Assembly: GCA_964017235.1 (NCBI GenBank)
Contig: OZ024931.1
Location: forward strand, 136,402,033 to 136,466,032
DNA from: Sabellastarte sp. h YS-2021
Taxonomy: Eukaryota; Annelida; Polychaeta; Sabellida; Sabellidae
Direction: 5' to 3'
DNA length: 64,000 nt
Under the pieces are notes generated by a model, which was given only the letters and a program-made list of their open reading frames with translations, was not told the DNA's origin and ran no database searches. This document shows, piece after piece, positions 13,091 to 25,104 of the stretch (positions are counted from its first letter, which is position 1; each line of letters starts with the position of its first letter). The translations under genes and the position numbers were made by a program.

Positions 13091-13960
13091 TCTAGATAAA
13101 TTTGAAAACTTAAAGTTCAACAAATAAATATCAGACCAGGAACTTTTTTTATGGGTCAATGCATTTTTCAAGTTAATGGACAGGCAACCCTTTCCCTACA
13201 CCTAATTTTAAAAGTGGTCGAAGTCTTCTGGTTAAATGAAATAAAGAGACAACCACATCAACAAACATACAATACTTTTTTGTCACATAAGAACAAGAGT
13301 AAGATTAGTTATCTAAATGACATGTAACTGACCAGTTTGGACATCTGTCATTCTATTCGGACAAGTAAGTTATCCAACAAGTAGAGCTTTTAGTTATTTG
13401 TATTCTGATACTGCCTCAAGTTCTTTTGCCATCATTTTCAGTAGTTATCAAATGAATTTGTTGGACTTGTTACTTCGACTTTGACTCAAGATACTCTTAA
13501 GTCCTATATACATGTAACATATCTAACACCGACTATTCAGCTAAATCGACACGGGCAAAGAAGCAAAGCTCCACCCCCTCCTAAAGACAGAGCAAAGGAA
13601 ATATGAGAGTGCAAAGGTGTTTCTACACATCCTACATTTACCATAAATCCCTTTTAAACCTCTGAATGTCCCTCACCTAGATATTCATCTGCACAAGAAG
13701 CCACAACAATTTTGCATTGACATGGTAATAAAATAGATGATAATGAACAGAAATTTGAAATTTGCATTGGGTTTTAACAAATACTGGCTCAGGAACTGTT
13801 CCTTTGGGTCAGTATGTGTTGAAAGTTAACAGACTGCTGGACTTGTAACCCTTTTCCCTAAGCTTAAGCTGAACACTGGTCAAAGTCTTACGGTTATATG
13901 AAATAAAGTAGTACAACTGCATTATTCCTGTCACATAATGAGAGTGATATCATTTTTCTA

Positions 13961-14346
13961 TAGGAGTGTGACGAGTACAAATAATTTGGGTCGATTACTC
14001 ACGGACGAAAAATTGGCTCGACATCGAGCACTCGCAAAGTTTAGTATCCACCATTACAGGAACCAACATCCAATATGGCGGCTCCCATAAACAATAAAAA
14101 TATAAAGATGAAAGCTTTGAATCACTTGAATTAGCTGATATCATATAATATACTTAACATTACGTTAAAAATGGTGGATTATGCGATTTAATGCCAGCAC
14201 GGTACGTTATTTATTTTTTATTTCCTAAAATACGTAACCACTTCAATAGGTTGTTATATGCACAAGAGTAGTTGACTCAAAATTGGCATCGAATTTTCAC
14301 AAATTTCCCTCGCTCGGCGAGTGTTGACTGCTCGTTCGCACCCCTA
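13961..14346. mobile_element. hAT-type MITE, 386 bp
   Basis: The 8-bp duplication TTTTTCTA lies at 13953-13960 and 14347-14354. The element starts TAGGAGTGTGACGAG, and its other end in reverse complement is TAGGGGTGCGAACGAG. An 8-bp target duplication and termini of the TAGGGGTG type are characteristic of hAT transposons. With no coding capacity it is non-autonomous. It sits inside a unit of the 640-bp tandem array, whose other units show the uninterrupted site. Confidence 0.85.
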
Positions 14347-15344
14347 TTTTTCTACAAAACTTGTAACTGACCAGTCGGACATCCATCATTCCATCCACAC
14401 AAGTACCTTTAAGGATAAATGAAGTTTAAATATTTTGTATTCCTGAAGTTGCTTTTTGTTAGTTATTTCAGATGGTATAAAAATGAATTTGTCAGACTAA
14501 TCACTGACTGTAACTTGAGATTTTCTTAATACACCTTAGAGTCTGCCTAGCAGAGATTAAGCACTATAAAAGTACAGAATAGAATAGAATGTATTGCACA
14601 CGATATTCACTTTGTTCAGCTAATTGACAAATGGGCAAAGCTCCTGCCCCTCCCCCACCTGATCTACCCAACACTCAAGTACAAAGAAAACATGGCACTC
14701 ATGAAAAGACTTTCTACAACCCTATGTTTACCACAAATCTATTGTGAAACCTCTGAATGCCCCTCCAATAGCTATGCATCTGCACAGGAAGCCAAATCAT
14801 TTCAACAAATAAATATTAAACCAGGAACTTTTCTTACAGGGCATTAAATGTTAAAAGTTAATGGCTGGCTGGACCAGTAACCCTATCCTTAAGCCTACGC
14901 TGAACAATGGTCAAAATCCAAAGTACAACTACATACGTCAACTTTTATTACACTATTGTCACATAACGAGAGCAAGATCACTTCTTTATGTGATACGCAA
15001 GTGACCAGTCAGACACCCGCCATTCCACTCAGACAAGTACATTAACTGACAATAAGAGCTTTTAATACTCTGTATTTCTGATGTTGCCTCAAGTTGTTTT
15101 GCTGTCATTTTTGGTAGTTAAAAATGAATCTGCGAGACTACTTATTTTGACTGAGACTCAAGATTTTCTTTGTTCTTACATATGTATATAATGCATAGAA
15201 CAATGATTTTGTTCAACTAAGTTGGCATGGCAAAGAAAAAGACTCCCCCTCTCTGTAACCCTTACTCGCTCAAGTGCACAAGAAAAATCGCAGTGTCAAA
15301 AGAGATTCTTCAGGTCCTATGTTTGCCATAAATCCCTTTTAAGT

Positions 15345-16205
15345 GACACAACAGCATTAATCAGAAAACTAAAGATTATAAAGCTTAAGATTTACAGGTA
15401 TAGCTATCAAAGGGAAATAGCACAATTAAGTAAAAGTATATATAATTATAAGTTACAATAATTCATATGCTTTGTGATTAGAGAAGTATGTCTCAAATAT
15501 GGCAGGTGAACATACTTTGGTTGAGCCAAGGTTAAAGGTCATGCCATGATTGCACACATACAGCCCAAAACCACTAAATATCAACTACCTACACCTTACG
15601 GTTTCCAAGAAACAGCCAAAACATTTTATAGGTCAAGGTCACTACTGCAAGGTCAAACCAAGGTCACACCATGATTTTGCACATCTACAATCTCCAACCA
15701 ATGTCCCTACCAAGTATCAACTTCCTACACCTCACGGTTTTCAAGATGCAGCCCGGACAAGATTTTATGGGTCAAGGTCACTACAAGGTCAAATCAAGGT
15801 CACACTATGACATACACCAAGAACCCCCAACCAATGTTCCTACCAAGTATCAACTTCCTACACCTAACGGCTTCTGAGATATGGCCCGGACAAGATTTTA
15901 TAGTTAAAGGTCACTACAACCAGGTCAGAGGCCAAGGTCACACGATGTTGCACACCTATAACCCCCTAACCAATGTCCCCTACCAAGTATCAACTTCCTA
16001 GACCTTACAGTTTGTGAGATATAGCCCAGACATGACTTTATATGTCAAGGTCACAGCAAGTTCAAAGGTCAAACCAAGGTTACACTGATGCTGCACAACT
16101 ACAATCCCCAACCAATGTCCCCACCAACCACCTAGACAAATTTTTCCCGCTGCCCACCCGCCTGCCAGACCTCCCACACTCCTGCCCAACCATCTGGACA
16201 CCTTG
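15345..16205 (+). mobile_element. AGGTCA-rich minisatellite element, copy 1
   Basis: It contains four to five copies of a roughly 135-142-bp repeat that carries CCAACCAATGTCCC, CAACTTCCTACACC, a TATAGGTCAAGGTCACTA-like block and TCAAGGTCACAC...ATG. Repeat anchors lie near 15667, 15801, 15940 and 16082. It interrupts a unit of the 640-bp array, and both termini are eroded compared with the copies at 39937 and 54693. No coding potential is credible. Long frames here are by-products of the repeat. Confidence 0.7.
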
Positions 16206-16344
16206 GGTAAAACATATTTCATAGATTTCAACATATAAACATTTGACCAGGAACTTTTCTTTTTGGCAAGAAGTTTAACTAGTTAATGGCTGGCTGGACT
16301 AAAAACCATGCGTAATGTCTACCCAAAGGGAAACATGAGTTTTG

Positions 16345-16760
16345 TTCTAAAACTTGAACAAAATTGGCAAGAGTAGATTGCCGAGATACCCTGTGGATCA
16401 AATATTTCAACAAAATCGCTCTATCTCACATGATTAAGGAGATAGAAGCAATATTTATTTTTTTTTGGGGGGGGGGGGGGGGGGGGAAATGTTTTTGAAA
16501 ATTGCAAAGAGTAGTGTGCTAAGATACCCTGTGGGTCGAGGTTTTGACAAAATCGCTCTATCTCGCATGGTTAAGGAGACAGAAGCAAATTTGTGTTTTT
16601 CCATTTTTGGCAAAAATTTGAAAATTACCTTAGTACATTGCTTAGATAACCTGTGGGTCAAAAATTTCAATGAAATCACTATCTCGCACGGTTAAGGAGA
16701 TTAGAAGCAAACTTGTGCTTTTGCATTTTTGGCAAAAATGCGAAAATTACATATGGCCGT
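16345..16760. repeat. Short tandem repeat, about 122-138 bp x 3
   Basis: Three units are anchored by CCTGTGG(A/G)TC near 16391, 16529 and 16651. Each also has ATCGCTCTATCTC or a variant, GGTTAAGGAGA and AGAAGCAA. The first unit is lengthened by the poly(G) run at 16467-16486. Confidence 0.8.
16467..16486. repeat. Poly(G) tract, 20 nt, after a T run
   Basis: A T run is followed by 20 consecutive G, inside a unit of a 122-bp tandem repeat whose sister units lack it. Confidence 0.9.
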
Positions 16761-17999
16761 AACTTTTAAGGGGATGAAAATTTTTGGAAAATTACACAGA
16801 CTAGACCCAGTGGGGCGGACACAACACTGGTTAGAATCATTTAATAATATGAAATGAAGCATCGATAAATTTTTAATACCTTTTTCTCATGTAACTAGTG
16901 TGTTGTTTATACGACATAAAACCGACAAGTCAAGACACTCGTCATTGCACTCCAACAAGTAGCTTAACTGGTATTTTAACTGGGAATTTTTTATGTTGCT
17001 TTCAGCTGGCATCACTATCAGTAGCAGCAGTAATAAAATGAATTTTTCAAACTAATGACCGACTAAAACTCAAGATTTGCTTAATTCCTGTTAAATGTAG
17101 AAAACTGACTTTCTTCAGCTAAGTTGGCATGGCATTGAAACAAAACCCCACTGCCCCTCACCCGCCCCATAACCAGACACACACAAGTGGCAAATGAAAC
17201 ATGGCATTATCAAAAAAATCTCCATAGACCCTATATTTACAACAAATCCTTTTTTGTGAAACCTCTGGATGCTCCTCAACTGGGTATGCAACTGCGCAAG
17301 AGGCCAGAACCATTTTGTGTTGAAGTAGTTACAAAATCGATCATAGACATTTGAAAACTGCATTAGATTTCAACTAAAAAACATTGGAGCAGGAAGTTTT
17401 ATTGTTGGCCAGAAAGTTTTTTCAAATTAAATGGCCGGTCCAGTAACCCTTTCCCTTAAAGCCTAAGTAGAACACAGGTCAAAAGTAGAATTGTTTATCT
17501 AAACTTTTAATATATTTACGTTACATAAGGACAGTGAGATCACTACTGTATATGGCATGAAACTGACCAGTCAGACATTCGTTATTCCATTCAGACAAGT
17601 ACCTTAACAATGAGCAGAGCTTTTCATATTTTGGGGTTTTTTTATGTTGCCATTATTATCAGCAGTTGTCAAAAAAATTTGCCAGACTGACTGTTACTCA
17701 AGATTCTCTTAATTCCTACATTATTTACACAACGATGACTTTGTTCAGCTAAGTTGGCATGGTAACAAAGCTCCCCTACACCCCAAGTCCCCCCCCCTAC
17801 ACACATTCAAGTGCAAAGGAAAGAGGACAGCATCAAAGAGTTGCCACAAAGCCTATGTTAAAAACAAATCCCTTTTCAGTGAAACCTCCCGACACCCCTC
17901 AACTAGGTATGCATCTGTACAAGAAGTAAAGACAGTTTTGTGTTGACATGGTTACCAAACAGATGATAATGAACACTTTGTATGAATTAGAACTTAATC

Positions 18000-18660
18000 A
18001 CAGGGCAATCAAACCAACTGTAGTAATGACACAAACTCAGAGGTCTACAAATCTCTTGCATATACTGTTCTCTACCGTAAAACTGGCACTACTCAAACCC
18101 ATGTTGTTTGTGTTTGTCTTATGAAAGTTAATTTTCAATTCTGAATGAAAAACATTGACACAAACACAACACATAAATTTGTTTTACACTAAAAATTCCA
18201 ACTTATTTATATTACATATTGTGGTTTGAAAATGTGCATGACATTTTCACATAAAATTGGAAACACTAAAGCAACACAACCTATCAGTGGACAGCTTACA
18301 AAGCATTAGATTTGTACTGGCAATATTGATTGGTCAGAATAGGATGTTGCACTGTTTTCTACATTTTCTGCTGATTTTAGGGTTATGCCAAGTTACGGTT
18401 GAAAACAGTAAAGCAAATAAACTCTGTGTTGAATTCCTTACTCATTTTTTTTCAGCTTCACTTCAAACCAGTCATTATTTTTTTTTTTAAGAATGAGAAA
18501 ATTTGTATCCAATAACCTTAGTTTTATAAATGTACGTTGACTGAACATAATAGACTGCAGCTGCTAGAAGCCTCACAAACAAAACAGGAAATTTGTAAGT
18601 CCTCCCACAAGCAGACAATCAGGCCCTCACAGAAGACCATGACAGGTGCTGACTCTGTTG
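18000..18660. other. Spacer, nothing recognised
   Basis: AT-rich DNA between the 640-bp array and the exon-like array, with a run of T near 18478-18488 and no credible gene. Confidence 0.4.
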
Positions 18661-18665
18661 TTTAC

Positions 18666-18927
18666 CTATCTGAACCTGTTGATTCAACTGTGAAAAATTG
18701 CTGTTGATTAAGTTGAACATGTACCTGTTTGTGTACTACACAAATATACACTTCTGCTTGCCTGTACACGATATGCTTTGGACCATCCTGAACTGGTTGA
18801 AGCCCTTGTCCAGTAGACTCTGTTGGTTTGAACCCGATGAAAATGTCCTGCTGGTAAACTGCATAGACGTATAGTGCTGCTTGCCTCAAACATATTCCAC
18901 AGTATTCCACACTGGTAAAACTGGTGT
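18666..18927 (-). CDS. Exon-like cassette E1, fully open
   Basis: A 262-bp segment with acceptor TTTGTTTCAG/ACACCAG and donor CAGATAG/GTAAAC. It is open throughout in one frame (begins TSFTSVEYCGICLRQ) and belongs to a 95-codon frame, the longest of the array. It contains an internal duplication: RQAALYVYAVYQQ is followed by RQAEVYICVVHKQ. It therefore looks like two fused cassettes, which explains its length compared with about 100-140 bp elsewhere. Its frame enters one base into a codon. No protein family is recognised. It may be a real exon of an unknown gene or the best-preserved member of a decayed array. Confidence 0.35.
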
Positions 18928-19381
18928 CTGAAACAAAATGTGCCATCAATTAGACCCATTTAATTAAAAATGTAGGAATGTATCCTCATAGTGCAAATGT
19001 CAAACTTAGGGTTTTATGTTCATGTTAATGGCTTCGATACTTCAAATTCTTGGCACTTGGAATTTGTGGTTTATAACCTCATTTGACCTCAAAACAAAAG
19101 TCAGGGTCAAATATGACCTCACAAAAAGACTTGCAACATGTGTTATATTGTCATTTGTTTCCATTTCTAAACTTCTATGACTCTAACAACAGTAATGTTA
19201 GCGCTTTTAGATGGTTTTACCCTTTAAATTAAAGGTGAAATAGAACCTCAGAAATGGATAGTAAACTCATGATTTCTTGTAATAGTTTGCACACATGAAA
19301 TCTGTACCATCCAATGATAAGACAGAAATATGCGTACTCTTGACATAGGGGGAAATATCAATTCTAAACATTAAATCTTAC

Positions 19382-19621
19382 CCTTAGCCTGATCCGGCTT
19401 TTATAATCTTGCTATTTCCTGTTGTGGTAGACTGCATGAATATAATGTGCTGATTGTCTACCAGATCCATCCCTCAGTACCCCAAACTGATGAAATGCAA
19501 TGGTTACTTCACCTGACCCAATGGTTGGACCATGTTCACAACTTGCTGGTGGTGGACACATTACACACTACTGCTTGCCCAAAGCACATCCCTTGGCATT
19601 CCAAACTGGTGACACTAGTCT
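19382..19621 (-). pseudogene. Exon-like cassette E2 (double)
   Basis: 240 bp. Acceptor TGTGTTTCAG/AGACTAGT, donor GCTAAGG/GTAAGA. The frame homologous to E1 starts TSVTSLECQGMCFGQA and stops after about 28 codons. The second half repeats CATCAGTTTGG and GCATGCAGTCTACC-like blocks, so it is a double unit like E1. Confidence 0.4.
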
Positions 19622-20356
19622 CTGAAACACAATGGTCTACCAATTAGCATCAATCTAATAGTATCAAACAGTATTTAACTGTAACAAATATATCACACAT
19701 ATCCTCATATATACAAACCACTGTCAAGTTTTTGTATAATATTGTTCTGGCAAGGACAATTATTTCACACAAAAATCAATATAAGTAAACTGAAATATTG
19801 CAATTCTGTAAACTTATTCATTTACCTGTGTAAACTAATTCTTTATGGACAGACCAAAAGGTTAATCTCGACTTCATAAAGAATAAAGATATTATAGCTC
19901 AATGGTCATGTAAACGTCTTCACATTTTGTGACACATCTTTTCCATGATTTAACCTTACTTGACCATGAAGTGAAGGTCAAAGGTTCAATATGACTTTAC
20001 AAAAGGAGAAGCAGTCTATAGTTTCATTCATGGTTCACACATTTCAAACCTACATACCATAGTAAGTGCATTGGAGCATTCAGGTGAATCATTTCATTTG
20101 ACCTTGAAAGGCGCAAGGTCATAGGACTTCAAAAATATTTGCAACACAGGGTCAGTTGTGTATCTATGACATATACTTCAGCACACCTAAAGTGGTCTTT
20201 TGCTTTCATGATGCTAAACCACTAATCGAACTAAATTCTACACGAGGTTTGAAACTCAAAAAAAAACTTTGGATACCAGTTGGTTAAAATGCTCACCACA
20301 ATCAGGTTTTGAAAAGCTATGATCATCTGTTGAAATTTCAAACCTCTGCCACTTAC

Positions 20357-20475
20357 CTGCAAACTGTTGTAGGTCTAAATCTCCTGAAGTACTTGTTTAA
20401 TACTTGTGTCAATCACGGCACACTGCTTGCCCTCGGCACGTTTTCCTCAGCAATTCAAACTTATGGGACTGGTTT
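20357..20475 (-). pseudogene. Exon-like cassette E3
   Basis: 119 bp with acceptor GTGTTGCAG/AAACCAGT and donor GTTTGCAG/GTAAGTG, a near-perfect 5' splice site. No frame is open throughout. Its longest frame contains RKTCRGQA, shared with E7. Confidence 0.4.
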
Positions 20476-20672
20476 CTGCAACACAATGGTCAGTAAATTA
20501 GCATAATTTATATCACTGCATTACAACCAAACTTTACCAAACTTATCAATTAATATATATTTTAGTTCTGTTTGTTAACATTTAAATACATTACCACTGT
20601 TCATATAAGAGAGAATAACATTAGTACTTCACAGTTAGTTGATCTTATTTGACCTTAAAGGAAAAGTCTAAG

Positions 20673-21752
20673 CTCCAAAATGAGATAATAGAAGTAGTGA
20701 AACAGTACAAAAATCTGGATACTTTCAGAGCAGTGTCAGTTATATAAAGCTCCAAACAATGTTTAAGTAGACAAAATAACGTCTAGAGAAAGAAAATGTA
20801 TGTAAAGATGAAGTACTAAAACAAGACAATTCAATAGCAAGATTGATGTAAATCAGTACACTAAAAATTATGATGCTGCAAAATTTATTGATTGGAGAAT
20901 AGCCGTCAATAGAAAAAGCACAATTATGTAAAAGTGCATATTATAATCAGTTGCAGCAATCCATATATCTTTGTCAAAAGAGAAAGAGGTCTCAAATATG
21001 GCAGGTGAACACACTTTGACAGAGCCAAAGCTAAAGCCCATACCATGAGGCACACCTACACCTTCTGACCAATGTCCCTACCAAGTGTCAACCTTCTACA
21101 CCTCATGGCATCAAAAAAATAACCCAGACAAAAGTTTAAAACTCATGCTCACTATGACAAGTGAAAAGGTTAAATCGAGGTCACACCATGACATTGCACA
21201 CCTACAACCCCCAACCAATGTCCCCACCATGTATCAACTTCCTACACCATACGGTTTCCAAGATATAGCCCAGACAAGATTGTATATTTCAAGGTCACTA
21301 CAGCAAGGTCAAAGGTCAACTCACGGTCACACCATGATGTTGCACACCTACACCCCTCAACTAATGTCCCTACCAAGCAACAACTTTCTACACCTTACAG
21401 TTTCCGGGATATAAGCCGGACAAGATTTTATAGGTCAAGGTCACTATGGCAAGGTCAAAGGTCAAATAAAGGTCATACCACAACATTGCAACTTTCTACA
21501 GCTTACAGTGTCCCAAATATAGCCTGAACAAGACTTTATAGGTCAGGGTCACTACAGAAAGGTTAAAGGTCAAATCAAGGTCACACCATGATGTTGCACA
21601 CCTACACTCTATGTCCCTACCAAGTATCAACTTCCTACACCTTACAGTTTCTTGAGATACAGCCCAGACAGCCTTATTCCCGCCGCCCACCTGCCCATCC
21701 GGACTCCACTGGTGAAAACAATACCCCGACAGCCCTCAAGGGTTGTGGGGTA
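20673..21752 (+). mobile_element. AGGTCA-rich minisatellite element, copy 2
   Basis: The 5' part shows GATACTTTCAGAGCAGTGTCAG and the ATTATGTAAAAGTGCATATTATAATCAG block, also found at 40.5 kb and 55.1 kb. Four to five repeats of about 140 bp follow (anchors near 21187, 21329 and 21583). The terminal part is CAGCCCTCAAGGGTTGTGGGGTA, ending at 21752. TCAAGGTCA occurs repeatedly. The extreme 5' terminus (TACCCCACAGCC in other copies) is missing. Confidence 0.7.
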
Positions 21753-21959
21753 AAAACCATTTTACTTCATTATCTGTTGAAATTAAGCTCATAATTTTAA
21801 AAACAGCATCCTTGGCAGGCAAGAGCCTCAGCCTGCAGATACAACTAAAAGGACAACTACATTGCAATTTGGGAAAATCTAAGGGACTATTTCAGTTGTA
21901 AGAAGTATAGAGAACACATGAGATGTCAGATATAAGAACTTTCATGATGTTAAAGAAGG

Positions 21960-22560
21960 GAGAATGGCCATTATAGTCTGATGACCCCACCTGACCTTAA
22001 TGCAAGGGTCGAAGGTCAAACTTGACACTCGCAAAAGATTCAGACCATTGTATGTTTCTTACAAGTTGTTTTCATATTTCTAAACCCTAGGAACAATTTT
22101 AAATAGAGATACAAGGCCTTTCCCTACTTGACCTTGAAGCCGACATCAAAAGTCAAATTTGACATGAGCAAAAGATTCACAGGCCATGATTTCCTTAAGT
22201 TGTTTCAACATTTGGAAGCCCTAGAACACAAAATAAAAGATACAAGAGCTTGTTAAAATGATGACTCAAACTGACCTTGAAGCAGGGGTCAAAGACCAAA
22301 TTCAACACTTCCTAAACATTTGCAGGCCATGACTTCATGTATGGTGGTTAATTTTGCATTTCAAGCTGTAATAAGGAGCAATAATGAGGGAGATACAAGG
22401 CCATTTTTGTGGGATGACCTCACTTGACCTTGGAAGCAGGTCTGCAAAAGATTAGCAGGGCATGAAGTTATTTTTTCATTTCAAACCCCTACAAGCAATC
22501 ATCAGGGAGATATTAGGCCTTGTTGATATGATGACCCCCAATTTGACATTAGAGATGTGT
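21960..22560. repeat. Tandem repeat, about 138 bp x 4-5
   Basis: Units begin near 21981, 22124, 22261, 22414 and 22531. Each has a TGACC...TTGACCTTGAAGC block, GCAAAAGATT, a (C)AGGCCATGA block and GGGAGATACAAGGCC or variants. Copies are diverged. Confidence 0.7.
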
Positions 22561-23115
22561 CATGGCAAACAATTTGTGCAAATCCGATGAAGCTAGCTGC
22601 AATATTTTAAGTTTTAGAACACATAACTGATCAATTGGCTATGGTGGCAAACTTTGTTTTTTAAAATAAGAAAGTTTTGTACAGATGTGTTTTCATAGCC
22701 ATAAACATTCTCTGCAAATTTGGTGAAGATATCTTCATAAATGCATGTACGCATGCATGCGTACACACACATGCATGGAAATTATTTCGTAATCTCCCAA
22801 CTCCGGCCTATATCCAGTGGGAGATAAAAATGTGACTGTTTTAAACTTACATTTAACAGTGCCCCCCTTTTTACTAAAGAAGTTTAAGATGAAAAAGAAT
22901 ATAAAATCTTGGGTTATAGTCCTACCCTGTATTTTTTAATTTATTCTGCTTACTTTGTGCTTAACATCGTTTGTAATACACTATAATAAATCACTATGGG
23001 TTGTTGAGTCAGAGGGGACAGTGGCTTTTTTGGAGGTCAAGATTCTGCATTAGACAAAGTCAGGCACTTTGCAAGATACAACCAACTGTTTAAATTTTAA
23101 ACCTCAACCACTTAC

Positions 23116-23214
23116 CCTTAGATTGATGTAGGTCAAAATCTCCTTCCAATGTACTGTTAACTCTGCTATCAATCATCTGGTGCACACACAGCAGAAATGT
23201 TGTGGGACCGGTCA
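23116..23214 (-). pseudogene. Exon-like cassette E4
   Basis: 99 bp. Acceptor ATTGTGTTACAG/TGACCGGT, donor CTAAGG/GTAAGTG. It keeps GGAGATTTTGACCTACATC near the donor. This segment is open there, where several other copies read TAG. Confidence 0.35.
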
Positions 23215-23545
23215 CTGTAACACAATACTCCGTAAATTAGCACAATTTCACTATAAACGATGCATACTTGACCTTACTTAACTTTGAAGGAAAGGTCAAA
23301 GTTTCAACTGATTCACAGTCCATGGTCTTTTTGTGAAATTTTCACATTTCATGCCTATATACTATAATTATGGTTTCATAAATTTCCCTTCTTGGACACT
23401 TCCGGTGTCTTAAAGGATGTCTATATTATTTGGTCAGAATTCACTCAAAACAGCTCTCTATGTTACAAAGTGATTCAAGTTTTGTAGCAAATATCAGAGT
23501 ACTGCATGCTAAAACTTGAAACAAAAATAGCATCAGAGATGCCCG

Positions 23546-23700
23546 TACCCCACAGCCGAGGGAAATATTTTTAGCACCATGAGATATAGAAGTACTGTAT
23601 CAGTACAAAGTTCAGGATACTTTCAGAGAACTGTCAGTTATATAAAGGTTCAAACAATGTTTAAATAGAGAAAATAATATCTAAAAGAAAGATAATGCAT
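23546..23700 (+). mobile_element. AGGTCA-rich element, 5' terminal fragment
   Basis: It begins TACCCCACAGCCGAGGG, matching the terminal repeat of the family, and continues with GGATACTTTCAGAGAACTGTCAG before homology fades near 23700. It lacks the minisatellite. Confidence 0.6.
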
Positions 23701-23978
23701 ATACTTTATCTACATCTGGCATGGCCGAATTATGGTTTGGATGTTTTGAATATTACCATGCATACAGAAGTGGTAATACATTCAATGAATGCTTATGTGT
23801 GGTGTTGGAGCAAACAGCGAAAAACACCAGATACTTGAGACCATCAACTTCTGTATTCTGGTTCTTAAACTTTGAGCAGAAATTCAAAAAACTTCTGCGA
23901 AATTGTCATATTGTAGCCTTTCTACCACTGTTATCAGAACACAATCTGCTAAATCTAAGAAGCAATCTAGCTTCTTAC

Positions 23979-24109
23979 CCTTGGGCTGTCGTAGGTAAAT
24001 CTCCTAATGTCCTGGTTTAAGCCTGCTGTCAATCAACTGATAGCACACAGCACAAATAAGTGTCCTAACGCGCGTTTCGTCATCAACAGGAAAATTTGTG
24101 GACTCGTCT
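23979..24109 (-). pseudogene. Exon-like cassette E5
   Basis: 131 bp. Acceptor TTGTGTTACAG/AGACGAG, donor CCCAAGG/GTAAGAAG. The body has GGAGATTTACCTACGACAG. The spacer on its 3' side (23800-23970) resembles the one beside E8 (26500-26660). Confidence 0.35.
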
Positions 24110-24349
24110 CTGTAACACAAAGATTTGTCATTTAGCCTCTCAATATACTGAAATGAAACAAATGTATCAGCAAGCATCTACATGGAGGTTTTCATGTTTT
24201 TAAAGGTATTATCACGGTACATTCAGAGATGTCGGGGCTTTACGGGGAGTTGACCTACTTTAGATTCCATTTGATGAAGATTTTCAACTACAAACCAAAT
24301 ATGGGCAAACTGCCACTAAATGTTTAAATTTTGAAAATTATAGACTTAC

Positions 24350-24469
24350 CCTTGGGCTGGCGTCACTCGTAAGCTCCTTCCAATGTACTGGCGTCACTTG
24401 GTGAGGCACGGCACAAATGCTAGCCCACAACACGTTTTTCTCAGCAACCCAGACCTGTGGCACTAGTTT
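24350..24469 (-). pseudogene. Exon-like cassette E6
   Basis: 120 bp. Acceptor ATTGTGTTACAG/AAACTAGTG, donor CCCAAGG/GTAAGTC, both strong. One frame is open across it (KLVPQVWVAEKNVLWASICA at its start) and continues into both flanks, giving an 85-codon frame. The frame matches E7 (WASIC.V.HQV) only after an early shift. Confidence 0.4.
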
Positions 24470-24688
24470 CTGTAACACAATCATTGGCAAATTAGCATCA
24501 TTCATATCAGACTTTTCTCCAAACATTTCATGGAAAAATGAAATAATATTTATTAAGGTGATTATGGTCTGAAAGTTTGTGGTCCTGCTGGTCAACAGTG
24601 TTTTTAAAACAACTGAAATTAACCCAATGATAGATAATATATGATATAATAGCTACTTTATACAGCTGCCATAAAAGAGGAACATTCA

Positions 24689-24712
24689 TTTTTTTTTTTT
24701 TTTTTTTTTTTT
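24689..24712. repeat. Poly(T) tract, 24 nt
   Basis: An uninterrupted T run followed by an A-rich stretch. It could be the A tail of a - strand retroposed fragment, but no body is recognised. Confidence 0.85.
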
Positions 24713-24805
24713 GAAAAAAAATAAGATGAAATATTTTTGGTCCAAAAAATAAGAATGGGAAAATGTCATTTATTTTCGCTCAATTAGGTTAAAAATGTTG
24801 ATTGA

Positions 24806-25023
24806 TTTGTTTATTTGGGGTTTTTACGTCGCTTTCAACACTGTACAGGTCATATCACGACGGGTAGTTGGAAGGGCAGAGGAAACCAGTACATATAGTT
24901 CGCTAGGGTTCTCTACTGTAAACTGCCGACCAATGGCAAGCAACTACCAGCTTTCCCACTTACGGCCATGATGGGGATGGAACCCCGGCCGCAGAGGTGG
25001 GAGGTGAGAGTGTTACCACTAAC
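24806..25023 (-). mobile_element. tRNA-Gly-like SINE, 5'-truncated
   Basis: In reverse complement it reads from within the A box through a B box (GGGGTTCCATCCCC), the family body (GGGAAAGCTGGTAGTTGCTT...CTACCCGTCGTGATATGACC) and the tail GTTGAAAGCGACGT...CCCAAATAAA. The flanking 11-bp duplication ATGTTGATTGA lies at 24795-24805 and 25024-25034. The first dozen or so bases of the tRNA head are missing compared with the copy at 35319. Confidence 0.85.
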
Positions 25024-25104
25024 ATGTTGATTGAAATATGACAATAAAATTACTGGAACATTTGTATGGTATTGTAGCAAAACCACCAGAGATCTTTGGT
25101 GGCC

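Larger units (their letters stand above)
13090..18000. repeat. Tandem array of about 640-bp units, interrupted
   Basis: A recurring block can be followed by the anchor AACTGACCAGTC...GACATC near 13329, 14368, 15001, 16919 and 17560. After each anchor come the same successive landmarks: GACAAGTA, TGACTCAAGAT, TTCAGCTAAGTTGGCATGG, a C-rich stretch, AAATCCCTTTT and CCAGGAACTTTT. Undisturbed neighbours are about 635-640 bp apart (14368 to 15001, and 16919 to 17560). Larger gaps are explained by a MITE at 13961-14346, an AGGTCA-rich element at about 15345-16205 and a smaller tandem repeat at 16345-16760. No coding function is apparent. Confidence 0.75.

Noticed and set aside
15550-16001. Overlapping + frames with repeated N-V-P-T-K-Y-Q-L-P-T-P peptides (also 21085-21414, 40093-40326, 54858-55043)
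   Set aside because: They arise from the roughly 140-bp minisatellite on either strand. Frames shift between units, so there is no sign of selection for coding.
16042-16234. Frames on both strands near 16.0-16.2 kb with Trp/Gly-rich or Pro-rich composition
   Set aside because: They come from the degraded GC-rich end of the AGGTCA element (CCCACCCGCC type sequence) and are not conserved in the other copies.
23721-24020. 99-codon + strand frame starting MAELWFGCFEYYH
   Set aside because: It runs through spacer and cassette E5 on the opposite strand. The related spacer at 26.5 kb does not keep the frame open.
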